From an uncultured Collinsella sp. (GTDB lineage: Bacteria; Actinomycetota; Coriobacteriia; Coriobacteriales; Coriobacteriaceae): a stretch of 5,311 bases of DNA. The notes below the pieces were generated by a model. It was not told the DNA's origin and did no database searches. It saw only the letters and a list, made by a program, of their open reading frames with translations. Positions within the stretch are counted from its first letter, which is position 1; each line of letters opens with the position of its first letter. The stretch spans positions 1 to 5,311 of the forward strand of contig USJB01000093.1 of assembly GCA_900554905.1 (NCBI GenBank), given 5' to 3'. Both the position numbers and the translations under genes were made by a program. This document shows positions 1 through 4,467 of this stretch, piece by piece.

Positions 1-14
1 TCGGGCCGGTCAGC
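1..14. repeat. 14-bp direct repeat, copy A (window edge)
   Basis: The sequence tcgggccggtcagc at the left edge recurs exactly at 258-271. The two copies lie near the two ends of the gene-free stretch downstream of dut. Because copy A abuts the window edge, the repeat may extend further left. A chance 14-bp match in 5.3 kb is unlikely but possible. The unit could be the edge of a dispersed intergenic element; that is an inference. Confidence 0.6.
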
Positions 15-42
15 TGCGTTTACGCACTACCAGCTGCGCCGG
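6..42. repeat. Imperfect inverted repeat overlapping repeat copy A
   Basis: The arms ccgg-t-cagctg (6-16) and cagctg-cg-ccgg (31-42) can pair, with small bulges, around a 14-nt loop. The loop-side sequence tgcgt-tt-acgca (15-26) is a second, competing small hairpin. No T-tract follows on either strand, so this is not called a terminator. It may be part of the same repeat element as the 14-bp direct repeat. Confidence 0.4.
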
Positions 43-90
43 ATCTCCATATTTAAAGCTGCAAAGGCGAACCAAAGTAATTAATTGCAG

Positions 91-135
91 TAAGCAGATG
101 CGGCAAAGGGACTGTTCCTTTGCCGCATCTGCTTA
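91..135. terminator. Long perfect hairpin, probable terminator or structural element
   Basis: The arms 91-109 and 117-135 are exact reverse complements over 19 bp (taagcagatgcggcaaagg). The 7-nt loop can shrink to a triloop (ctg) if the g-t wobble and a-t pair inside it form. It lies about 155 bp downstream of the dut stop and is the only strong stem in the gap, so it could end the minus-strand LysM-nrdR-dut transcript, or act in both directions if a gene enters from the left. A run of T is absent after the stem on both strands, so a classical intrinsic terminator is not proven. A processed 3' end or a mobile palindromic repeat are alternatives. Confidence 0.5.
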
Positions 136-157
136 TCAGAAAGATTGATTGTTGTTT

Positions 158-238
158 TCAAGCGAGTAGCCGCCCGCCCGCTTCTCTCACATATCGTTCC
201 ACGCGCAGTTTCGCAGCGAAGCGAGAATGTTTGAGCAT
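158..238 (-). CDS. Cryptic 26-codon ORF, possibly a remnant or repeat-borne peptide
   Basis: An ATG at 238 opens a frame of 26 codons ending in TGA at 158-160. The peptide is basic (for example FAAKLRVERYVREAGG in its middle) and could form a short amphipathic helix. The frame stays open upstream to the TAG at 302-304, inside dut, adding a proline-rich stretch (ADRPDPPIYHP), so the ATG may not be the true beginning. No Shine-Dalgarno precedes it. The 14-bp direct repeat at 258-271 encodes ADRP in this frame, and the copy at 1-14 points off the left edge in the same direction, so a second copy may lie outside the window. It could be a real small protein, a decayed gene fragment or chance; I do not recognise a family. 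Confidence 0.25.
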   Translation of the reverse strand: MLKHSRFAAKLRVERYVREAGGRLLA

Positions 239-257
239 GGGATGATATATAGGCGGG

Positions 258-271
258 TCGGGCCGGTCAGC
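258..271. repeat. 14-bp direct repeat, copy B
   Basis: Exact copy of tcgggccggtcagc at 1-14, located 17 bp beyond the dut stop codon. Similarity ends at base 15. Nearby, cgtaaac (280-286) is the reverse complement of gtttacg (18-24) beside copy A, so the flanks also share sequence but in inverted orientation. Confidence 0.6.
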
Positions 272-288
272 GGACAGTACGTAAACGA

Positions 289-732
289 CTAAGCGACGCC
301 GCTAGAACCGAAACCGCCGGCTCCTCGGTCGGTTTTATCTAGTTCTTCTACTTCTACGAGGTTGACCGTGGGGACTTCTTGGATGACGAGTTGGGCGATG
401 CGGTCACCTTTGTTGATTTGGATGTTGTTCGTGAGGTCTAGGTTAATGAGGATGACTTTGAGCTCTCCTCGGTAGTGGGCGTCGATGAGGCCCGGCGTAT
501 TGACTATAGACAGGCCCTGCTTGATGGCCAAGCCGCTGCGGGGCTGGACAAAGCCGGCGTAGCCGTCGGGCAGAGCGACAGCTAGGCCCGTGGAGACCAG
601 GCGACGCTCAAAAGGCTTGAGGGTGCAATCCTCGTTGGCTCGGAGGTCAAGACCGGCATCCGTGGGATGGGCGTATTTGGGAAGCTCGACGGTGGGGTCG
701 AGACGCTTTATGTTGACGGTAATGTTGGACAT
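289..732 (-). CDS. dut: Deoxyuridine 5'-triphosphate nucleotidohydrolase (dUTPase)
   Basis: Hydrolyses dUTP to dUMP and pyrophosphate in the cytoplasm, keeping uracil out of DNA and supplying dUMP for thymidylate synthesis. At 147 aa it has the usual length of the homotrimeric family. All five motifs are present in order: DAGLDLRA (25-32), PRSGLA (64-69), GLIDAHYRGE (81-90, with the catalytic Asp84), GDRIAQLV (109-116) and the glycine-rich C-terminal RGAGGFGSSG (136-145). The last motif closes over the active site and usually reads GFGSTG, so Ser replaces Thr here, a mild change. The start at 732 is supported by a Shine-Dalgarno AAGGTGA whose TGA is also the nrdR stop codon; only 4 nt separate the two genes. 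It is therefore almost certainly co-transcribed and probably translationally coupled with nrdR. Confidence 0.97.
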   Translation of the reverse strand: MSNITVNIKRLDPTVELPKYAHPTDAGLDLRANEDCTLKPFERRLVSTGLAVALPDGYAGFVQPRSGLAIKQGLSIVNTPGLIDAHYRGELKVILINLDLTNNIQINKGDRIAQLVIQEVPTVNLVEVEELDKTDRGAGGFGSSGVA

Positions 733-736
733 GGAA

Positions 737-1180
737 TCACCTTAGCTTGTCGAGCTCTTGCAGAAACTCATCGACGTCTTTGAAATCGCGGTAGACCGAG
801 GCAAAGCGGATGTACGCCACCTTGTCGATCTTGGCCAAGCGTTTAAGCACCATGTCACCCAACTCATGCGACGTGACGGCCGTCAGCGTGCGAGAGCGCA
901 GCTCGACCTCGATGTCGTCGATAATCTCATTGAGCTTCTTAGTGTCGATATCACGCTTGATGGTGGCGCGCATCAAGCCGACGAGCAGCTTATTGCGATC
1001 GAACCGTTGCTTGGATCCGTCTGACTTAATGACCTCGATAGGGTCTTCACAACGCTCAAATGTCGTAAAGCGATAATTGCATGAGCAGCATTCGCGACGG
1101 CGCTTGATGGTGTTATTTGATTCCTGCATGCGGGAATCAACGACGCGGGTATGTGCCTTGCCGCATTTGGGACAGCGCAT
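737..1180 (-). CDS. nrdR: Transcriptional repressor NrdR
   Basis: Zinc-ribbon/ATP-cone repressor that senses ATP and dATP levels and shuts off ribonucleotide reductase operons by binding NrdR boxes. The 147-aa length is typical. The N-terminal zinc ribbon uses C3, C6, C31 and C34, with the hallmark RRRREC-type segment (27-31) and RFTTFE (37-42). The ATP-cone spans about 48-138 and includes VIKSDGSKQRFDRNKL and the conserved KVAYIRFASVYRDF near its end. Translation starts at 1180 behind a strong AGGAGG at 1185-1190 (4-nt spacer). It lies 51 nt downstream of the LysM gene and 4 nt upstream of dut, so it groups dNTP-pool control with dUTP removal. I saw no NrdR box in the window, so its targets lie elsewhere. 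Confidence 0.97.
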   Translation of the reverse strand: MRCPKCGKAHTRVVDSRMQESNNTIKRRRECCSCNYRFTTFERCEDPIEVIKSDGSKQRFDRNKLLVGLMRATIKRDIDTKKLNEIIDDIEVELRSRTLTAVTSHELGDMVLKRLAKIDKVAYIRFASVYRDFKDVDEFLQELDKLR

Positions 1181-1218
1181 GGTACCTCCTCTTAAACGAT
1201 AACAAGGGTACCATGCGC
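1175..1218 (-). promoter_or_regulatory. 12-bp inverted repeat enclosing the nrdR ribosome-binding site and start
   Basis: gcgcatggtacc (1175-1186) and ggtaccatgcgc (1207-1218) are perfect reverse complements separated by 20 nt. In the minus-strand mRNA the downstream arm holds the nrdR AUG and the last two G of the AGGAGG, while the loop holds the rest of the Shine-Dalgarno. The folded form would hide the start codon. No T-tract follows, so it does not look like a terminator. It could tune nrdR/dut translation relative to the LysM gene, or be a protein-binding palindrome in DNA; the function is inferred. Confidence 0.55.
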
Positions 1219-1231
1219 AGCGCGATAATGA

Positions 1232-1684
1232 TTACGAACGAGCAGGAACCTTAAGATACGCACCGGCGGCGAGCGAACCATGCTCCAGATGATTGACGTT
1301 ACGGATCATGTCGGAAGTCTCTTGCGTGGAAAGGTCTTCGATTGGATATTCCTCGGCAAGCGACCAAAGAGAATCGCCAGGCTGAACGCGAATGGTCTCG
1401 TAGGTAACGCTGGAAACGGACTCGGCATACGCGGCGTGACGAGCGCTAAAGACCGACGTAGCGAGGACAAAGAAGAGTGTGAGAGCAACGGCAACGGCGA
1501 CAATCGTCGAGACCTTCAGGGCAACGCGGCCCGGCGCGACTACAGCCTGCTGATTGCGAGCAGGCTTTGCGGTCAAAGGCTGAAAGCCGGAGCGACCACC
1601 CTGAACAACCGTAAAAGTGGGCTCTGCAGGCGTCTCGAGCTTAAGGGCGAGGTTTCCCTGGACCATATTCGTTGCGTTCATCAT
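1232..1684 (-). CDS. Membrane-anchored LysM protein, SOS division-inhibitor type (YneA/DivS/ChiZ-like)
   Basis: A 150-aa protein with a cytoplasmic N-terminus of about 55 residues, one transmembrane segment (about 58-79, rich in Val, Ala and Phe) and an extracytoplasmic LysM domain (about 95-147) beginning YETIRVQPGDSLWSLA and ending LKVPA. LysM binds peptidoglycan. The position, divergent from lexA and upstream of nrdR, matches yneA of Bacillus, divS of Corynebacterium and Rv2719c (chiZ) of Mycobacterium, which are damage-induced and delay division; that role is inferred from architecture and context. Some relatives were reported as wall hydrolases, but no separate catalytic domain is visible. 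Two adjacent ATGs (1684 and 1681) follow GAGAGGAG; the second has the better spacing from AGGAG. Expression is predicted to be LexA-repressed through the shared operator. Confidence 0.85.
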   Translation of the reverse strand: MMNATNMVQGNLALKLETPAEPTFTVVQGGRSGFQPLTAKPARNQQAVVAPGRVALKVSTIVAVAVALTLFFVLATSVFSARHAAYAESVSSVTYETIRVQPGDSLWSLAEEYPIEDLSTQETSDMIRNVNHLEHGSLAAGAYLKVPARS

Positions 1685-1751
1685 GTTCTCCTCTCGCGTG
1701 TTTTGCTGAGAACAGTTTTATCAAGCCGCGCGGACAAAAATGTCTAGCGCG

Positions 1752-1765
1752 AGAACGAATGTTCG
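1752..1765. promoter_or_regulatory. LexA (SOS) box 1
   Basis: agaacgaatgttcg contains GAAC-N4-GTTC and matches the Gram-positive SOS consensus CGAACRNRYGTTYG at 13 of 14 positions (first base differs). It covers the predicted transcription start of the LysM gene. Confidence 0.85.
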
Positions 1766-1771
1766 GTTATT

Positions 1772-1799
1772 ATTATCTTCGAACAGTTGTTCCTGTCAA
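1772..1799 (-). promoter_or_regulatory. Sigma-70-type promoter of the LysM gene
   Basis: On the minus strand a perfect -35 TTGACA (1794-1799) is followed after 16 bp by GATAAT (1772-1777, 5 of 6 to consensus). Transcription would start near 1765, giving a leader of about 80 nt. The spacer is almost exactly filled by LexA box 2 and the start site is covered by box 1, so LexA binding should block RNA polymerase directly. Confidence 0.75.
1780..1793. promoter_or_regulatory. LexA (SOS) box 2
   Basis: cgaacagttgttcc contains the perfect dyad GAAC-N4-GTTC. It fills the spacer between the -35 and -10 of the LysM promoter and overlaps the likely -35 region of lexA, so it is the operator shared by both genes. 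Confidence 0.88.
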
Positions 1800-1807
1800 G
1801 CAATAAT
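1780..1807 (+). promoter_or_regulatory. Probable lexA promoter
   Basis: AATAAT at 1802-1807 is 5 of 6 to the -10 consensus and lies between LexA boxes 2 and 3. The -35 is poor: cgaaca (1780-1785, 16-bp spacer) or ttcgaa (1778-1783, 18-bp spacer), each 3 of 6. The predicted start near 1814 falls in box 3 and leaves a leader of about 30 nt. Confidence 0.45.
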
Positions 1808-1821
1808 CGAACATTTGTTTG
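1808..1821. promoter_or_regulatory. LexA (SOS) box 3
   Basis: cgaacatttgtttg fits CGAAC-N4-GTTYG with one mismatch in the central region. Its centre is exactly 28 bp from that of box 2, which is 28 bp from box 1. It covers the predicted lexA start site, 23 bp before the start codon. Confidence 0.85.
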
Positions 1822-1844
1822 ACATTGGCAGAGAGGATCCCCTG

Positions 1845-2489
1845 ATGGCTCGCAAAATTACCAAGCGTCAGCAGCAGATTTACGACTTCATCAAGGAATA
1901 TCAGCAGGAGAAGGGTTATCCGCCCAGCGTGCGCGAGATGGCTTCTGCCGTGGGTCTTTCCTCCCCCAGCACCGTGCACGCCCATCTCTCTGCCCTGGAG
2001 GCACGCGGGCTACTCAAGCGCGATGCCACCAAACCGCGCGCCCTGGAACTCTTTAACGAGGACGGTTCCTCGGTCTCAATTTCTAAATCTGACGAGCCCA
2101 CCGCACCTCGCGGAACGGTCTCGCTACCGCTCGTTGGTCGCGTCGCGGCTGGGATTCCCATTCTGGCCGAGCAGAATATCGAAGACACTTTTACTATCCC
2201 GACCGAAATCGCCACAGACCAGGGCTCCTTTATCCTTGAAGTGCACGGCAACTCAATGATCAATGTCGGCATCTTCAATGGCGATTACATCATCGTCCGT
2301 GAACAAAAGAGTGCCATGAACGGCGAAATTGTCGTGGCCATGATTGATGGTTCAGCGACCGTCAAGACGTTCTACAAGGAGCAGGGACGCGTACGTCTGC
2401 AGCCTGAGAATGACACCATGGAGCCTATCTATGCAACGAATCCCGTTATCTTGGGCAAAGTCGTCGGCTTGATGCGCCGGTTCTCGTAA
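1845..2489 (+). CDS. lexA: LexA repressor (SOS master regulator)
   Basis: A 214-aa repressor of DNA-damage genes that cleaves itself when RecA forms filaments on single-stranded DNA. The N-terminal winged helix-turn-helix covers about 1-65, with PSVREMASAVGLSSPSTVHAHL (27-48) containing the recognition helix. The cleavage bond is Ala102-Gly103 in GRVAAGIP. The S24-type latent protease has the nucleophile Ser137 in GNSMIN and the general base Lys174 in ATVKTFY. The family usually reads G(D/E)SMIDAGI around the serine; here both acidic positions are Asn (GNSMINVGI), which is unusual, though the catalytic pair is intact. The start at 1845 is chosen because MARKITKRQQQIYDF matches family N-termini, GAGAGGA sits 7 nt upstream, and an upstream in-frame ATG at 1740 would read through the operator. 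The next gene overlaps its stop. Confidence 0.97.
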   Translation: MARKITKRQQQIYDFIKEYQQEKGYPPSVREMASAVGLSSPSTVHAHLSALEARGLLKRDATKPRALELFNEDGSSVSISKSDEPTAPRGTVSLPLVGRVAAGIPILAEQNIEDTFTIPTEIATDQGSFILEVHGNSMINVGIFNGDYIIVREQKSAMNGEIVVAMIDGSATVKTFYKEQGRVRLQPENDTMEPIYATNPVILGKVVGLMRRFS

Positions 2490-3193
2490 TGCAAAAACGC
2501 ATCACCATCTTTGATACCGTCCGCGGGTTTACGATGATTTCAATGGCAGGTTTTCACGCTTGCTACGATCTCGCGTACCTGTACGACTGGGATATGCCCT
2601 GGTTTACCCAGACTGTCTTTCAAGACATCTGGCGCGCCAGCATCAGCTGGGTATTTTTGTTTATCGCGGGTTGGATGTGCACCCTTTCGCGCAACAATAT
2701 CAAACGTGCCGCCAAATACGCCTTAGCAGCACTCGTCGTCTGGCTGGCAACAACACTTGTCTCAGTCGACGATTCGGTTAATTTTGGCATCATCTACTGC
2801 ATGGCCGCATGTACCGGCATCGTGGCGTTGACCGATCCCGTCCTTAAGAAGATATCGGCGAGATGGGGCATGTCCCTATGCCTTGTGTTGTTTGCCCTCA
2901 CCTGGAGCATCCCCAAAACGATCTACCCTGTCCCCTACCTGGCGTGGCTGGGATTTCCAAGCCCTGGGTTTGTCTCAGGTGATTACTACCCCATCATCCC
3001 GTTTATCTTTATGTATCTTGCAGGATACTTCGCCGCACATATAGCGCAGGGAATCGATAAGACCGCCCCAAGCTGGGCCTACGCCAATCCCATTCCGGCG
3101 CTCGCCAGCCTTGGACGTCATGCAATCCCCTTTTATCTGCTGCATCAGCCCATCATTCTGGGCATTTTGGAGCTCGTCTACTCGGTGCGATAA
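2489..3193 (+). CDS. DUF1624 / HGSNAT-like multi-pass membrane protein
   Basis: A 234-aa integral membrane protein with about seven hydrophobic segments (roughly 10-28, 47-65, 75-93, 97-117, 126-142, 168-188 and 207-230). Visible family features are FDTVRGFTMI (8-17), FHACYD (22-27), WVFLFIAG (54-61), NFGIIYCM (98-105) and YLLHQP (216-221). These fit the bacterial DUF1624 group related to the catalytic domain of heparan-alpha-glucosaminide N-acetyltransferase, which moves acetyl groups across membranes; His23 and His219 are candidate functional residues. The substrate is unknown. The start codon shares one base with the lexA stop (TAATG) and no clear Shine-Dalgarno is seen, so translation probably depends on lexA. 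It should therefore be part of the LexA-controlled transcript. Its last 16 nt overlap the end of hflX on the other strand. Confidence 0.85.
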   Translation: MQKRITIFDTVRGFTMISMAGFHACYDLAYLYDWDMPWFTQTVFQDIWRASISWVFLFIAGWMCTLSRNNIKRAAKYALAALVVWLATTLVSVDDSVNFGIIYCMAACTGIVALTDPVLKKISARWGMSLCLVLFALTWSIPKTIYPVPYLAWLGFPSPGFVSGDYYPIIPFIFMYLAGYFAAHIAQGIDKTAPSWAYANPIPALASLGRHAIPFYLLHQPIILGILELVYSVR

Positions 3194-4467
3194 CGCTCGA
3201 GCCGCGGCGCGATACGGGCCGGCAGCTTCGCCACAATACGAACGCCGTCCTCAAGATATTCCTCGTGCAAAAGGGTTCCCTGTTCATGCACCAGCGTGAT
3301 GAGGGCGCCCTCGCGATACGGGATATCAGCGGAGAGCAACACATCGGTGGCAGCCGCCTCACGAGCAATACGGTCGACGAGATCGTCGAGCCCCTCGCCC
3401 GTCTGGGCCGAGAACAGCACGGCCTCGGAATAGCGACGACGGAAACTCAATCGATCAACGCTATCGAGAAGATCGATTTTATTGAATACGGTCAGCGTTA
3501 AACGCTCTCCAGCGCCGATCTCATCAAGCACGCGGTCGACAGCCTCCAGCTGTCGCTCATAGTCCTCGTCAGACGCATCTACGACTTTGAGAATTAGATC
3601 GGCACCAAACACCTCGGACAGCGTCGATTTAAAGGCATCGACGAGACCATGCGGTAGCTTTTGGATAAAGCCGACGGTATCGGTAATCGTCATGCCGCGA
3701 CCGCCGGGCAGGCGATACGAACGCGTCGTCGGGTCGAGCGTAGCAAACAGCTTGTCCTGCGAAAGTACCGTAGAGCCGGTCAGGCGATTGAGCAACGTCG
3801 ATTTACCGGCATTGGTATAACCGGCTAACGCGACACGAAACGCCGGTGACTCAATGCGGCTCTTGGACTGGACATCGCGACGCTGTTCAACCTGCTTAAG
3901 CTCACGACGAAGCGCGGCAATCTTATTGCGAATCAAGCGACGGTCAACCTCGAGCTGGCTTTCACCCTGGCCAAAGCGCGAACCGATGCCGCCGCGCGTC
4001 TGCTCCTTGGCAAGATGGCTCCACATGCCGCGCAGACGAGGCAACAGATATTGAAGCTGCGCCAGCTGTACCTGCAGGCGTCCCTCACGCGTCTGAGCAT
4101 GCAGGCCAAAGATATCCAGAATCAGTGCTGTACGATCGATAATCTTTACCGGTTCGCCCACGGCTTTCTCAAGATAAGACTGCTGCGAGGGCGTTAAATC
4201 GTCGTCGAAGATAACAACATCGACATCCATACGATGCACGAGCCCGCAAAGCTCCTCAACCTTACCGGAGCCGATAAACGATTTTGGATACGGCTTAACC
4301 AGACGCTGTGACAAACGCGCCACGCACTGGGCGCCAGCCGTATGGGCCAGGCGCTCAAGCTCGTCAAGCGAACGATCGAGCGGCCACGCATTGTCGCGCC
4401 ACTCAACACCAACTAATATGGCACGCTCGGGCTCGGGTGCCGTGGGAACAAGGGGGAAACGGGCCAT
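3178..4467 (-). CDS. hflX: GTPase HflX, ribosome-associated
   Basis: A 429-aa cytoplasmic GTPase; family members bind the 50S subunit, split stalled or heat-damaged ribosomes and act in stress recovery. The N-terminal HflX domain (about 15-150) is followed by a coiled region (about 175-200). The G domain contains G1 GYTNAGKST (216-224), G2 in ATLDPTTR (242-249), G3 DTVGF (263-267), G4 NKID (329-332) and G5 FSAQTGEG (352-359). The glycine-rich linker reads GGIGSRFGQGESQLEVDRR (159-177); most relatives have R-GPGE(T/K)-LE-DRR, so this version has one extra residue and lacks the proline. A C-terminal extension of about 50 residues follows. The start at 4467 shares one base with the miaA stop (TAATG), with GAGG about 8 nt upstream, so the two genes are coupled. 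The 3' end converges on the lexA operon with a 16-nt overlap and no terminator between. Confidence 0.96.
   Translation of the reverse strand: MARFPLVPTAPEPERAILVGVEWRDNAWPLDRSLDELERLAHTAGAQCVARLSQRLVKPYPKSFIGSGKVEELCGLVHRMDVDVVIFDDDLTPSQQSYLEKAVGEPVKIIDRTALILDIFGLHAQTREGRLQVQLAQLQYLLPRLRGMWSHLAKEQTRGGIGSRFGQGESQLEVDRRLIRNKIAALRRELKQVEQRRDVQSKSRIESPAFRVALAGYTNAGKSTLLNRLTGSTVLSQDKLFATLDPTTRSYRLPGGRGMTITDTVGFIQKLPHGLVDAFKSTLSEVFGADLILKVVDASDEDYERQLEAVDRVLDEIGAGERLTLTVFNKIDLLDSVDRLSFRRRYSEAVLFSAQTGEGLDDLVDRIAREAAATDVLLSADIPYREGALITLVHEQGTLLHEEYLEDGVRIVAKLPARIAPRLERYRTE

Noticed and set aside
1000..1013. cgaaccgttgcttg inside nrdR as a LexA box
   Set aside because: The right half does not match (GCTT for GTTC) and it is inside a coding region.
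1137..1214. 25-codon minus-strand ORF overlapping the nrdR start in another frame
   Set aside because: No Shine-Dalgarno before its ATG at 1214, and the ATG is explained by the inverted repeat.
1710..1721. Possible fourth LexA box (GAACAGTT half-site)
   Set aside because: Only the left half matches and it is out of the 28-bp register.
1280..1747. 155-codon plus-strand ORF opposite the LysM gene
   Set aside because: Antisense shadow of a recognisable LysM/TM protein; no domain pattern and it crosses the regulatory region.
1819..1824. Plus-strand TTGACA as a lexA -35 element
   Set aside because: A matching -10 would fall at the lexA start codon, leaving no leader; probably chance within and next to box 3.
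1740..1844. Upstream ATG extending lexA by 35 codons
   Set aside because: The extension would translate through all three LexA boxes, has no family similarity, and the start at 1845 has a good ribosome-binding site.
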